Shown here one piece after another: positions 8,511-18,443 of a DNA stretch of 54,614 nt (its first letter is position 1; every line of letters starts with the position of its first letter). Both the position numbers and the translations under genes were made by a program. Under the pieces are notes generated by a model. That model had not been told where the DNA came from. It did no database searches and was given only the letters and a program-made list of their open reading frames with translations. The DNA comes from Clostridium sp. DSM 8431 (GTDB lineage: Bacteria; Bacillota; Clostridia; Clostridiales; Clostridiaceae). The stretch covers positions 1 to 54,614 of the forward strand of contig NZ_FPBY01000003.1 of the NCBI RefSeq assembly GCF_900116755.1, given 5' to 3'.

Positions 8511-8551
8511 AAAAGAGCCTATATTATCAACTTTGACATACAGGCTCTTTT
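8511..8551 (-). terminator. Terminator of the riboflavin operon
   Basis: AAAAGAGCCTGTAT pairs with ATATAGGCTCTTTT (one G-U pair) around a 14-nt loop and ends in a T run on the minus strand. It lies 68 bases after the ribH stop and separates the rib operon from malQ. Confidence 0.88.
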
Positions 8552-8618
8552 ATCACATATGTTATAAATAACCATATTTAATTAGTATTCTTAATCTTAA
8601 AATTTATACCTACTATTT

Positions 8619-9080
8619 TTATAGGTTCCTTAAAAGATTGGCCATTTCTATAGCTGTTACTGCTGCATCATATCCCTTATTTCCTGCTTTTGTGCCTGCT
8701 CTTTCTATAGCTTGTTGAATAGTATCTGTTGTTACTACTCCAAAGGCTACAGGTGTTTCTTGTGATAATGATACCTGAGCAATTCCCTTTGAAACTTCTG
8801 CACATACATAATCATAATGTGATGTTGCTCCTTTAATAACAGCGCCTAAGCATATAACTGCATCATATTTTTTTGAAGCTGCCATTTTCTTTGCTACTAA
8901 TGGAATTTCAAAAGCTCCTGGAACCCATGCTACCTCTATGTCTTCATCTTTAACTCCATGTCTTAAAAGTGCATCTTCTGCTCCTCCTAATAACTTGGAT
9001 ACTATAAATTCGTTAAATCTTGATGCTACTATTCCTATCTTTAATCCTTCTGCAACTAACTCACCTTCATAAACTTTCAT
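8619..9080 (-). CDS. ribH: 6,7-dimethyl-8-ribityllumazine synthase
   Basis: The 153-residue protein condenses 5-amino-6-ribitylamino-uracil with dihydroxybutanone phosphate, the next-to-last step of riboflavin synthesis. It is the standard length for the shell-forming enzyme. Visible motifs are VASRFNEFI (substrate site), [26 protein letters not shown] with the catalytic His, and [23 protein letters not shown] lies before the ATG. It is the last gene of the riboflavin operon, 55 bases after ribBA, and is followed by the terminator at 8511-8551. Confidence 0.97.
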   Translation of the reverse strand: MKVYEGELVAEGLKIGIVASRFNEFIVSKLLGGAEDALLRHGVKDEDIEVAWVPGAFEIPLVAKKMAASKKYDAVICLGAVIKGATSHYDYVCAEVSKGIAQVSLSQETPVAFGVVTTDTIQQAIERAGTKAGNKGYDAAVTAIEMANLLRNL

Positions 9081-9135
9081 TTTTCTTTCCTCCTAAAATC
9101 TATCCTTAATTTAATTTAAAATTCTATAATCTTAA

Positions 9136-10335
<1,200 letters not shown>

Positions 10336-10348
10336 TTTAATCCTCCCC

Positions 10349-11002
10349 TTACATAAACCCATTTTCTATTAAAAACTTCTCATCTATCTCTGAAATACTG
10401 CTCTTAACCTCTTCTTTAGGCTTAATTAATTTTTCTATATATTTTGCTAAGATATCACACTCAAGATTTACTTCTTCTCCTACTGATTTAGTAATAAGAA
10501 TTGTTTCTTCTGCTGTGTGAGGAATTATTGATACTTTAAAGCTTTTTTCATCTACATATGCAACTGTTAAGCTAATTCCATCCACAGTTATTGAACCTTT
10601 TTCCACAATGTATCTTAAGATATCCATAGGTGCATCTATCTTAAACCAAATTGCATTATCTTCTCTTTCTATATGAGAAATGGTTCCAACACCATCAATA
10701 TGACCGCTAACTATATGTCCTCCAAGTCTAGAGTTAAGAGTTAAGGCCCTCTCAAGATTAACCTTACTTCCTACCTGTAGTTTTCCAAGGTCTGTCCTTC
10801 TTAGAGTTTCAGGCATTACATCAACATCCATATAATTATCAGTTATTCTTGTTACTGTAAGACATACACCATTTGTACATATACTGTCTCCAACCTTTGT
10901 ATTTTCTATTACCTTTTTAGCTTCTATTAATAAGCTTGTTGATTTCTCACCCTTTTGTATATTTAAAACTACTCCAATCTCTTCTACTATGCCTGTAAAC
11001 AT
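10349..11002 (-). CDS. ribE: Riboflavin synthase, alpha chain
   Basis: The 217-residue protein carries two lumazine-binding repeats. The first starts [10 protein letters not shown] and contains TNGVCLTV; the second contains [14 protein letters not shown] and VDGISLTV. Riboflavin synthase dismutates two lumazine molecules into riboflavin. It is second in the operon, 3 bases after ribD, with a GGGGGGAG ribosome site. The repeats are intact and the length is normal. Confidence 0.96.
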   Translation of the reverse strand: MFTGIVEEIGVVLNIQKGEKSTSLLIEAKKVIENTKVGDSICTNGVCLTVTRITDNYMDVDVMPETLRRTDLGKLQVGSKVNLERALTLNSRLGGHIVSGHIDGVGTISHIEREDNAIWFKIDAPMDILRYIVEKGSITVDGISLTVAYVDEKSFKVSIIPHTAEETILITKSVGEEVNLECDILAKYIEKLIKPKEEVKSSISEIDEKFLIENGFM

Positions 11003-11005
11003 ATA

Positions 11006-12100
11006 TTACTCCCCCCTGTCTACATAACCTTCTATGAAAATATCATCTGAAATCTTAGAAACTTCACTAATCTTTATCTTAAATGCATCCTTTAATTTAT
11101 CTATTCCTATACCTTCTACAGATGTTTTTGAATTAATTCCTCCTATTATCTTAGGTGCTATATAAAACTGAACCTTATCAATAATTCCTTCTGATAATGC
11201 TGAATAGTTTAATGTTCCTCCACCTTCAAGTAAAATGCTATCTATATTCATTTCTCCAATTTTTTTAACTAATTCTTTTAAATCAACTCTACCTTCTTTA
11301 TCATTAGTTGCAATAACCTTTACCCCTAAAGTTTCAAGCTTTCTTATAACTTCTTCATTTGCTTTTTTTGTGCACGCTACTATTACAGGAATTTCCTTAG
11401 CCGTTTTTACTATATTTGAATCTAAAGGAATTTTAAGAGCACTGTCTATTACAACTCTTATAGGACTCTTCTTTCCTTCTAATCTACAGGTAAGACTTGG
11501 ATTATCCTCTAAAACAGTATTAATTCCAACCATAATAGCTGCATATTTTCCTCTAGATGCATGAACTTTTCTTCTTGCCTCATCAGATGTTATCCATTTA
11601 GATTCTCCCTTTGATGTAGCTATCTTTCCATCAAGAGAGACTGCACTTTTCATAAGTACAAAGGGCTCTTTATTTTTTATATACTTTAGGAATACTTCAT
11701 TAATCTTTCTGCATTCATCTTCTAGTACCCCAACTGTAACTTCTATTCCTGCAGCCTTTATTTTGTTTATTCCTCTCCCAGCTACTAAAGGGTTAGGATC
11801 TAATGTACCAACAACAACTCTTTTAAATTTCTTACTTATTATCAAATCTGCACACGGAGGAGTTTTTCCGTAATGAGAACAGGGTTCTAATGTCACGTAT
11901 ATAGTTGCTCCCTTAACTGATTCTGATGCATTTTTAATAGCTTCTACTTCAGCATGCTCTTGTCCAAATTTAGTATGAAACCCCTCTCCTATTATTCTTT
12001 CGCCCTTTACTATTACTGCTCCAACCATAGGATTAGGATTAACAAAACCTTCTCCCTTTTTAGCTAAATCTAAAGCAATTCTCATCCATTTTTCATCCAT
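11006..12100 (-). CDS. ribD: Bifunctional riboflavin deaminase/reductase
   Basis: The N-terminal 145 residues form a cytidine-deaminase-fold domain with the zinc motif HAEVEAIKNA and PCSHYGKTPPCADLI. The C-terminal domain is the RibD reductase, with KSAVSLDGKIATSKGES and LLEGGGTLN. It carries out the deamination and reduction that follow GTP ring opening. I start at the ATG 12098-12100, 8 bases after GGGGAG; a GTG three codons earlier abuts that site. The gene is first in the operon, and its expression should depend on the FMN riboswitch and hairpins at 12115-12350. Confidence 0.96.
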   Translation of the reverse strand: MDEKWMRIALDLAKKGEGFVNPNPMVGAVIVKGERIIGEGFHTKFGQEHAEVEAIKNASESVKGATIYVTLEPCSHYGKTPPCADLIISKKFKRVVVGTLDPNPLVAGRGINKIKAAGIEVTVGVLEDECRKINEVFLKYIKNKEPFVLMKSAVSLDGKIATSKGESKWITSDEARRKVHASRGKYAAIMVGINTVLEDNPSLTCRLEGKKSPIRVVIDSALKIPLDSNIVKTAKEIPVIVACTKKANEEVIRKLETLGVKVIATNDKEGRVDLKELVKKIGEMNIDSILLEGGGTLNYSALSEGIIDKVQFYIAPKIIGGINSKTSVEGIGIDKLKDAFKIKISEVSKISDDIFIEGYVDRGE

Positions 12101-12114
12101 CCTTTTCACTCCCC

Positions 12115-12148
12115 ACTAAAAAAGACCCCGAACTTAAAATTCGAAGCC
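12115..12148 (-). terminator. Second, promoter-distal terminator-like hairpin in the rib leader
   Basis: GGCTTCGAA pairs with TTCGGGGTC (several G-U pairs) around a 7-nt loop and is followed by six T, ending 15 bases before the ribD ATG. It is weaker than the hairpin at 12162-12194. It may be a second attenuation step, or it may shield the GGGGAG ribosome site. Confidence 0.5.
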
Positions 12149-12161
12149 CTACTTTATAATT

Positions 12162-12194
12162 AAAAAGGCTCTGAAATAATATTATTTCAGAGCC
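12162..12194 (-). terminator. Main terminator of the FMN riboswitch expression platform
   Basis: A perfect 28-base palindrome at 12167-12194 (arm GGCTCTGAAATAAT) is followed by five T on the minus strand. It lies 38 bases after the riboswitch core and fits the OFF-state terminator formed when FMN is bound. Confidence 0.9.
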
Positions 12195-12231
12195 AATATA
12201 TAAAATCATAACGTATTTTACAATGAAAATT

Positions 12232-12350
12232 ATATACTCTTCTTTCATCCAGACTTTACTGTTGGCTTCGGAATTTAACCGAATCTGCTATTATAGCTCG
12301 CGGGCTGTACCGCCAGTAGGGAATTTCACCCTGCCCCGAAGAATTCTTAT
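12232..12350 (-). promoter_or_regulatory. FMN riboswitch (RFN element)
   Basis: Read on the minus strand, the segment has the conserved RFN core: CTTCGGGGCAGGGTGAAATT at the 5' side, then CCCTACTGGCGGT, AGCCCGCGAGC, the GATTCGGTTAAATTCCGA hairpin, and AAGTCTGGATGAAAGAAG at the 3' side. FMN binding should favour the terminator at 12162-12194 and shut off ribD-ribE-ribBA-ribH. Core bases look intact. Confidence 0.97.
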
Positions 12351-12369
12351 TTTTTTATTTTACAAATAT

Positions 12370-12398
12370 ATACTACAATCATTTCCTTCTTTTGTCAA
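12370..12398 (-). promoter_or_regulatory. Sigma-A-type promoter of the riboflavin operon
   Basis: TTGACA (12393-12398) and TAGTAT (12370-12375) are separated by 17 bases. The predicted transcript would begin about 12 bases before the riboswitch core. Confidence 0.75.
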
Positions 12399-12470
12399 TC
12401 ACATGTATATCGACATCTTCTTGCATTTAATTCCTATTTTCATAAATTTTAAATATAATTAAGGAAAATA

Positions 12471-12499
12471 TTGAACATTTTTCTTAGCCCTGCTATAAT
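12471..12499 (+). promoter_or_regulatory. Sigma-A-type promoter of ytxH
   Basis: TTGAAC (12471-12476), a 17-base spacer and TATAAT (12494-12499) with a TGC just before the -10 box. It is divergent from the rib promoter, 72 bases away. Confidence 0.8.
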
Positions 12500-12532
12500 T
12501 ATTTTAAACATTGGACTATGGAGGTTATATTT

Positions 12533-12940
12533 ATGAGAATACAAAAAATTATTGAGCAAAAGAAAAGAGAACAAAAGAGAAAAGAAAATATTAAAAAAGC
12601 TAAAGTTGCTGGAGTAACTGTTCTAGGAGCTTCTGCTGGAACATTAGCAGGAGTACTTCTTGCACCTAAATCAGGAAAAGAAACAAGAAATGATATCTCT
12701 AATAAAACTAAGGAAGTTCAAGAAACTATCTCAAATAAAACATCTGATGTTAAAAAGAATATTTCTGGAAGAGTTGATAAGAGAAAATCTGATATTAATG
12801 AAGCTAAGGAAAAGATTTCTTCATATTTATCAAAGAGAAAACAAAAAGAAAATACTGATGTAGTTGTTGAAGAAGGACAAGAAGAAGAATCAGTTAACGT
12901 TGAAGCTAAAGCTGAAACTAAAATTGAAGGTGAAAACTAA
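12533..12940 (+). CDS. YtxH domain-containing protein
   Basis: The 135-residue protein has a basic N-terminus (about residues 4-26), a hydrophobic segment containing AGVTVLGASAGTLAGVLLAPKSGKETR typical of YtxH, and a long, charged, helix-prone tail ending in an acidic stretch. YtxH proteins are small membrane-associated proteins of general-stress regulons in Bacillus; their biochemical role is unknown. I start at the ATG 12533, 8 bases after GGAGG (12520-12524); an in-frame ATG at 12518 precedes the ribosome site. Its TAA shares one base with the ATG of the next gene, so the two are translated together. It is one of only two plus-strand genes here. Confidence 0.85.
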   Translation: MRIQKIIEQKKREQKRKENIKKAKVAGVTVLGASAGTLAGVLLAPKSGKETRNDISNKTKEVQETISNKTSDVKKNISGRVDKRKSDINEAKEKISSYLSKRKQKENTDVVVEEGQEEESVNVEAKAETKIEGEN

Positions 12941-13257
12941 TGTACATATCCCTATATAATTTATTTTGGGGAATTGTAGGAATAATGGGTTTCATTGCTC
13001 TTATCTATATAATTATCGTTTTACGTAGATTTGCTGGCTTAATATCATCTTTAAATGATATTATATCAACTAATAAATCTAATATAAACAAGCTATGTGG
13101 TGATCTTCCTGATATTTCTGATAATATAAAAAATGTAAGTGAAGTTCTAACAGAAGTAACTGCAGAAGCTATTGAAGTAAAAGATAATTTAGCAGATGAT
13201 TTAGGAGTAATAAAAGATATAATAAGCATTATTATTTCTATTTTTTCTAAGAAATAA
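12940..13257 (+). CDS. Small DUF948-like membrane protein
   Basis: The 105-residue protein has one strong membrane segment (about residues 7-28) followed by an amphipathic helical region rich in N, D, S and V. This layout is like DUF948 proteins, which often accompany YtxH. No catalytic motif is visible. Its start codon overlaps the ytxH stop by one base. Its last 253 bases are overlapped in antisense by the frame at 13005-13400. Confidence 0.75.
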   Translation: MYISLYNLFWGIVGIMGFIALIYIIIVLRRFAGLISSLNDIISTNKSNINKLCGDLPDISDNIKNVSEVLTEVTAEAIEVKDNLADDLGVIKDIISIIISIFSKK

Positions 13258-13400
13258 TCCCCCACCATTATTGCTTCCTTTAACACCTTTAGAAAAGCTT
13301 CCAACTGTTTTTTAGCTCTCATAGTATTTTTTGTATTATTGCTCTTGTTCTTTTTTTCTTCAATAAGTTTTTTCATCATTTCAATACTATTTTTATTCAT
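13005..13400 (-). CDS. Putative small gene overlapping the DUF948 gene in antisense
   Basis: A GAGGAG ribosome site (13408-13413) lies 7 bases before an ATG. The first 45 or so residues are lysine-rich and hydrophilic (IEMMKKLIEEKKNKS, then TMRAKKQLEAF), like many short clostridial proteins of unknown function. From about residue 48 the frame runs antisense through the DUF948 gene and reads as a hydrophobic, serine-rich sequence that looks like a shadow. I think the N-terminal part is a real gene whose original stop was lost, or that it simply reads on into the convergent gene. The end of the functional protein is uncertain. Confidence 0.45.
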   Translation of the reverse strand: MNKNSIEMMKKLIEEKKNKSNNTKNTMRAKKQLEAFLKVLKEAIMVGDYFLEKIEIIMLIISFITPKSSAKLSFTSIASAVTSVRTSLTFFILSEISGRSPHSLFILDLLVDIISFKDDIKPANLRKTIII

Positions 13401-13938
13401 TATTTATCTCCTCATCTATTTTTTACTGTTTTCCAATTTTATTCGTAATATATATATATCAAATATTAAATTTTTTTCGTTTAATAGGCTAAAATCTTCT
13501 TCTAAAAATTAGTATACAAGTTCACGCCTTAAATTTTCTATTTCACGACTTTCTCATTTACTCTTTAGCTTTAATACGCTATTATATATATATATATAAG
13601 ATAATTACATATTTTTTAATATTTGCTTTATTTTGGTTGTACAGAATTATTCACCCACCAGATTCAAGTATACAAGTAACTCTTTACTATAAGCACAAAA
13701 TATATAATTATCTATATTTAATATTAAATTAAGCAATTCCCCACAGGTTAATTGGTTAAAATATTATGTAGTGTTTTATTGAGATATACATCAATATAAC
13801 TGCCCAAGTTAAATTTGACTATTCACTATATTTATTTTAACTCCTCCTAGTTTACACTTAACCTGTATTAATTAATTTAATGTATAATTTAACTGTATAA
13901 AATCTATCTTCCTCACAAAGATTTTATACAGTTATTTT
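13401..13938. other. Intergenic region of 538 bases, mostly structureless
   Basis: The region contains the ribosome site of the small gene (13408-13413), short TA-repeat tracts (about 13448-13459 and 13583-13598) and the hairpin at 13891-13933. I found no convincing coding frame, tRNA or known RNA in the remainder. Confidence 0.6.
13891..13933 (-). terminator. Hairpin terminator after rlmD
   Basis: AACTGTATAAAATCT (13891-13905) and AGATTTTATACAGTT (13919-13933) form a perfect 15-bp stem with a 13-nt loop. It lies 6 bases after the rlmD stop. The better T run (ATTTTTT) is on the plus strand, so it may act in both directions. Confidence 0.75.
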
Positions 13939-15306
13939 TTATTTACGAACAAGATAACACACATTTTCTATATGACTTGTTTGTGGAAACATATCTACTG
14001 GTTGCACTTCTACAGTTTTATAGCCATACTCATCTAGGATCTTCAAATCTCTAGCTAAAGTACTTGGATCACATGAAACATATACAACTCTTTCTGGTTT
14101 AGTTTCTCCTATAGCCTTTAATAGTTTTTGGTCACATCCCTTTCTTGGAGGGTCTACAACTATAACATCAGCTTTTACATTATCATTTATAAGCTCTGGA
14201 ATTACTTCTTCTGATTTTCCTACAAAGAATTCCACATTTTGAACGCCATTAAGACGTGCATTTTCTCTTGCATTAACTATTGCAGGTTCTATTATTTCTA
14301 CACCAAATACCTTTGAAGCATTTTGAGATAAAAATAAAGTTATTGTACCAGTTCCACAGTAAGCATCAAATACAGTTTCTTTTCCTGTAAGCTTAGCGTA
14401 TTCTAAAGCTTTATTGTATAAAACTTCTGTTTGAATAGGATTCACCTGGAAGAATGATAATGGTGATATATTAAATTTAAAGTCACCTATGTAATCTTGA
14501 ATTGTATCCTGTCCATATAGAGTTATACATTCAGTACCTAAAATAACATTTGTATTTTTAGGATTAACATTTAGCACAATACTCTTTATGTTGTCTATAC
14601 GTGTTTTTATATTTTCTACAAACTCATCTAAATGTGGAACTTTATTAGTAGATGCTACTAGCACAACCATCACATCTCCTGTTTTAAATCCCTTTCTTAT
14701 CATTACATGTCTTAATATACCCTTATCATAAAACTCTCCATCTCTTGTAGCAGGTTCTATGTTATTTTTAATTATCCATTCCTTTGTTATAGCTCTTACT
14801 TTATCAGCTACTTCATCTTGAATTAAACATTCTTCTATATCTATTATATTGTGGCTTCTTGGAGCATAAAATCCAATAACAACTTCACCACTTACTTTTC
14901 CTATTGGAAGTTGAACTTTATTTCTATATCTATATGGATTTTCAGACATACCTAGAGGATATTTAACTATATCTTCTGATAGTCCTCCTATCTTAGATAT
15001 ACAGTCCTTTACTCTTTCCCATTTAAAGTTAAGTTGTTTTTCATAAGTCATATGCTGCACAGAGCAGCCTCCACATCTTTTAAAATAACGACATTTTGGT
15101 TCTACTCTATCATTTGAAGCTTCAATTATTTCTTCAAGCTTTCCATAAGCATAGTTCTTTTTAACTTTAACTATCTTTACTTTAACTTTTTCTCCTGTTA
15201 GTGCTCCTTGAACGAAAATAGGGTATCCTTCTATTTTTGCTATACCTTCTCCTTCGTATCCTTGAGATTTTATATCTAAAATATACTCTTTATTCTTTTC
15301 AATCAA
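13939..15306 (-). CDS. rlmD: 23S rRNA (uracil-C5)-methyltransferase, RlmD/RlmCD type
   Basis: The protein starts with a TRAM domain ([23 protein letters not shown]), then an iron-sulfur cluster motif [10 protein letters not shown] with a later Cys in IEECLIQ, then a SAM-dependent methyltransferase domain ([23 protein letters not shown]) and the catalytic Cys in [13 protein letters not shown]. It should make 5-methyluridine in 23S rRNA from SAM. I start at the TTG 15304-15306, 7 bases after GGGTGAT, giving 455 residues. A longer TTG-started frame reaches 15336 but runs through that ribosome site. The gene is single, with a hairpin after it. Confidence 0.92.
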   Translation of the reverse strand: MIEKNKEYILDIKSQGYEGEGIAKIEGYPIFVQGALTGEKVKVKIVKVKKNYAYGKLEEIIEASNDRVEPKCRYFKRCGGCSVQHMTYEKQLNFKWERVKDCISKIGGLSEDIVKYPLGMSENPYRYRNKVQLPIGKVSGEVVIGFYAPRSHNIIDIEECLIQDEVADKVRAITKEWIIKNNIEPATRDGEFYDKGILRHVMIRKGFKTGDVMVVLVASTNKVPHLDEFVENIKTRIDNIKSIVLNVNPKNTNVILGTECITLYGQDTIQDYIGDFKFNISPLSFFQVNPIQTEVLYNKALEYAKLTGKETVFDAYCGTGTITLFLSQNASKVFGVEIIEPAIVNARENARLNGVQNVEFFVGKSEEVIPELINDNVKADVIVVDPPRKGCDQKLLKAIGETKPERVVYVSCDPSTLARDLKILDEYGYKTVEVQPVDMFPQTSHIENVCYLVRK

Positions 15307-15406
15307 TTTTATATCACCCTTTATTATTAACTTCAATAAATTATATCACATAATAACTTTAAACTCATTATTGTATTATTTTATCTCAATAATGAATTTA
15401 AATGCA

Positions 15407-15433
15407 AAAAAAGAGCACCCATTATAAGGTGCC
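15407..15433 (-). terminator. Terminator after the GntR regulator gene
   Basis: On the minus strand GGCACC pairs with GGGTGCT around a short AT loop and is followed by seven T. It lies 114 bases after the GntR gene stop. Confidence 0.75.
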
Positions 15434-15546
15434 ATTCAGAATCAGTTGCCAATTAATTCCTTAATAAAATTATGACTCTTTTGAGCCGATAATATACATT
15501 ATATCCTAATATCATAAGGACTAATTGTAAACTTTTTGTTAACTTT

Positions 15547-16254
15547 TTATTTGTAATTCGCTAAGCTTAACATTTTTGCCAATTTATAATTGTAAATAAC
15601 CTTGGAAATGTCAAATATTAATCCATTTGTTAAAAATACCGTATCTTCAATTATAGTTGCAGGGTCTCCTTCTTCTAATTTTAGAAGTTCACTATGCTTT
15701 TTATCCAATTTATCACAATATATTATTTTATCTGCAAAGCCTATATTGAGCTTTAAATCATTTAATACATAAGAATATATAGATTTTTCTACAATATCAG
15801 TATTTAAGTAAGGTATGATATTCTTATTGTAATATGAACACTCTATTGCAAAATTAACTCCATCTAAATATCTAAGTCTCTTCACATGATAAAGATCTGT
15901 TCCAACAGCACACCTCATCTTCTGTGCAATTTCTTCATCTGCTTTGGTTTGTTCTAATGTTAATAGTTTAGTAGTAATGACTTTAGATGCAAAATCTCCA
16001 GTAAGACCTCTCATATTACCTAATGTAATATAACCTTCTTTTGATCTTTGTCTAATAAATATTCCACTACCTTGTACCTGATAAACATATCCTCTATCAA
16101 CTAATAACCCAATTGCTTTTCTAATAGTGTTTCTACTTACCTGAAATTGTTGTATAAGCTCTTCTTCAGTAGGAAGCTTAGCACTTTTTGCATATTCCTC
16201 ATGTATTATTGCATTTTCAATTAATTTAGCAATTTCCTTATACTTTACCGACAC
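15547..16254 (-). CDS. GntR-family regulator, HutC/UTRA type
   Basis: The 235-residue protein has an N-terminal winged helix (residues about 1-70; KLPTEEELIQQFQVSRNTIRKAI and LLVDRGYVYQVQGSGIFI) and a C-terminal UTRA ligand domain (from about residue 85; YHVKRLRYLDG and FAIECSYYN). UTRA regulators usually respond to sugars or amino-acid derivatives. The start is GTG with AGGAGG upstream. Both neighbours are unrelated and it has its own terminator, so no target can be read from context. It may act elsewhere and on its own promoter. Confidence 0.92.
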   Translation of the reverse strand: MSVKYKEIAKLIENAIIHEEYAKSAKLPTEEELIQQFQVSRNTIRKAIGLLVDRGYVYQVQGSGIFIRQRSKEGYITLGNMRGLTGDFASKVITTKLLTLEQTKADEEIAQKMRCAVGTDLYHVKRLRYLDGVNFAIECSYYNKNIIPYLNTDIVEKSIYSYVLNDLKLNIGFADKIIYCDKLDKKHSELLKLEEGDPATIIEDTVFLTNGLIFDISKVIYNYKLAKMLSLANYK

Positions 16255-16746
16255 GCTTCTACGCCTCCTAACTGATGACTAGCCATTAAATCTAATAAAT
16301 ATATTCTTTTTCTCATGTTTTTCTCAACCTAATATAAATATAAAATTTTAACAACACAATTATAATTTTATTTAGGTACTAGTTTCCCTCTCCTTTGTTT
16401 CATAACAAAATAGCTTTAAACAACTAAATTTCCCCCCAGAAATTTAATTATTCATTACTGATATAATATATCATATACCTGTTTAATAAACTTTTTAACT
16501 CTATCACTTATAGGTACAAATATATTTTACAACATTTATACAATATTGTAAATACTTGTTGCAAATATAAGCTTTTTTCTTTTATATTTTTCATCTAAAA
16601 AACTATATAAATTTATAAATTTCTAATAAACATGTAATTTTTAGTAAAAGTATTTCCAATATACTTTTTACACTATATTTTTAGTAAAAACATCTTTTAT
16701 CATCTACATTTTTTGTTCTTACTTTTCTTAATATCGACAGAAAAAT

Positions 16747-16868
16747 TTAAAGGGTGTCCATCTATATTGAAATAGCTAGCTTCATTTATCGTTTTATTTG
16801 TAATTGAGCCTAACAAGTACATAATTAATTTTTTAATATTTTTACAATTTTAGATAGCTGAAAGTCCC
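16747..16868 (-). repeat. Diverged dispersed repeat, copy B
   Basis: Partner of copy A at 29-130, in the same orientation. The best matching part is 16747-16800. On the minus strand it reads NEASYFNIDGHPLNF in an open 40-residue frame (ATG 16820-16822, stop 16700-16702), against SYSNIGGRPLKF in copy A. Conservation of that peptide suggests the 3' end of a decayed gene, perhaps a transposase, but I cannot name it. Confidence 0.55.
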
Positions 16869-16914
16869 TATTTATCATGTTTTGCTTTCTTGAAAATTTT
16901 AAACTTTCCTAAAC

Positions 16915-16944
16915 CAAAAAAACTCTGAGCATAAGCTCAGAGTT
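16915..16944 (-). terminator. Terminator of the pfkA-pyk operon
   Basis: AACTCTGAGC pairs with GCTCAGAGTT around a TTAT loop and is followed by a T run on the minus strand, 14 bases after the pyk stop. Confidence 0.95.
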
Positions 16945-16958
16945 TAATAAACAGAATA

Positions 16959-18377
16959 TTATTCTACAACACTAACCTTCATTAAGTTAGTTGCACCAGT
17001 CTTATCAACTGGTACTCCAGCAGCAAATACTACTGTATCACCTTTCTTAACGAAGTTATTTTCTTCAGCTATAGCAATTGATTTTGCCATCATTTCATCT
17101 GTTGATTCCATTTTGTCAGCAACTATTGCATATACACCTCTTGAGAATGCTAATTGCTTAGCAACTGTTTCAGATGGTGTAATTGCTATAATTGGACATT
17201 CTGGTCTGCAGTTTGATAATCTCTTAGCAGTAGCTCCGCTTTGAGTTGAAGAGATTATTGCAGCAGCTTCTAATTCGTTAGCAGCGTTACAAGCAGCTCT
17301 TGATATAACACCTGATATAGCTGGTGTATGGTTCTTAGCAGAAGATACAGCTGTTTGATATTTTAAGCCCTTTTCAGTTTCTTCAGCTATTCTAGCCATT
17401 GTTGAAACTGCTTCTACTGGATATGTACCATTAGCACTTTCTCCTGATAACATTATTGCATCTGTACCATCGTAGATTGCGTTAGCAACGTCAGATACTT
17501 CTGCTCTTGTTGGTCTTGGGTTTCTGATCATTGAATCAAGCATTTGAGTTGCTGTTACAACTGGCTTACCTGCTTCGTTACATTTCTTGATGATCATTTT
17601 TTGTACTGCTGGTACTTGTTCCATTGGGATTTCAACACCTAAATCTCCTCTAGCTACCATTATTGCATCAGAAGCTTCTAATATAGAATCTATATTATCA
17701 ACACCTTCTTGGTTTTCTATCTTAGAAATTATTAATATATCTTCTCCGCCATTTTCCTTTAATACTTTTCTTATAGCGTGAACATCGTCAGCTTTTCTTA
17801 TGAATGAAGCTGCGATAGCAGTTACTCCTACTTCACATCCAAACTTAAGGTCGTCAGCATCTTTTTCAGTTAATGCTGGTAATTTTATTGAAACACCTGG
17901 AACATTAACTCCTTTGTGACTTCCTACTAGACCTGTATTGTTAACTACACAGTGTATTTGGTTTCCTTCTACTGATTTAACAGTTAATCCTACTAGACCA
18001 TCATCTATTAATATAGTATCTCCAGCTTTAACATCGTTTGCTAAACCGTCATATGATACTGAACACTTAGTTGTATCTCCAACTACGTCTTCTTTTACGA
18101 ATATTGTAAAGTCTGAACCTTTTTCTAATTCAACTTTGCTTGGTTCGAAGTTTCCAGTTCTTATTTCTGGTCCCTTTGTATCAAGAATGATAGCTATTTC
18201 TTTGTTAAGTTCTTTAGCTAACTTCTTAACGTTTGCTATTCTTCCACCATGTTCAGCATGGTCACCATGTGAAAAGTTATGTCTTGAAGCGTTCATACCT
18301 GCTTCTATAACCTTTCTTAATACTGCTACATCTTCACTAGCTGGTCCAATTGTACAGATCATTTTAGTTTTTCTCAT
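16959..18377 (-). CDS. pyk: Pyruvate kinase
   Basis: The 472-residue protein has the full catalytic core. It shows MRKTKMICTIGPAS, active-site Arg32 in NASRHNFSHG, DTKGPEIRTG, the catalytic Lys in AASFIRKADD, and MVARGDLGVEIP. It converts phosphoenolpyruvate and ADP to pyruvate and ATP. It ends after the C-terminal allosteric domain and lacks the extra PEP-utiliser domain found on pyruvate kinases of Bacillus. It follows pfkA by 66 bases and shares its promoter, a standard clostridial arrangement, and it is closed by the terminator at 16915-16944. Confidence 0.98.
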   Translation of the reverse strand: MRKTKMICTIGPASEDVAVLRKVIEAGMNASRHNFSHGDHAEHGGRIANVKKLAKELNKEIAIILDTKGPEIRTGNFEPSKVELEKGSDFTIFVKEDVVGDTTKCSVSYDGLANDVKAGDTILIDDGLVGLTVKSVEGNQIHCVVNNTGLVGSHKGVNVPGVSIKLPALTEKDADDLKFGCEVGVTAIAASFIRKADDVHAIRKVLKENGGEDILIISKIENQEGVDNIDSILEASDAIMVARGDLGVEIPMEQVPAVQKMIIKKCNEAGKPVVTATQMLDSMIRNPRPTRAEVSDVANAIYDGTDAIMLSGESANGTYPVEAVSTMARIAEETEKGLKYQTAVSSAKNHTPAISGVISRAACNAANELEAAAIISSTQSGATAKRLSNCRPECPIIAITPSETVAKQLAFSRGVYAIVADKMESTDEMMAKSIAIAEENNFVKKGDTVVFAAGVPVDKTGATNLMKVSVVE

Positions 18378-18443
18378 GAAAAATACACTCCTTTTTTGTC
18401 TAAAAATTCACCTTTATTTATAATAAATTAAAATTATAACTAA

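Larger units (their letters stand above)
16255..16958. other. Intergenic region of 704 bases
   Basis: This is the longest gap without a gene. It holds repeat copy B (16747-16868) and the pyk terminator (16915-16944). A 41-codon minus-strand frame at 16700-16822 covers the repeat but has no ribosome site. The rest, 16270-16690, is AT-rich without clear stems or frames. Confidence 0.7.

Noticed and set aside
13448-13598. TA-repeat tracts as a functional repeat array
   Set aside because: They are short dinucleotide runs expected in DNA this AT-rich, with no repeat unit or spacer structure.
17938-18423. 161-codon plus-strand frame opposite pyk
   Set aside because: It lies fully antisense to a highly conserved gene, is rich in Ser/Thr/Pro as shadows of AT-rich genes are, and has no ribosome site.
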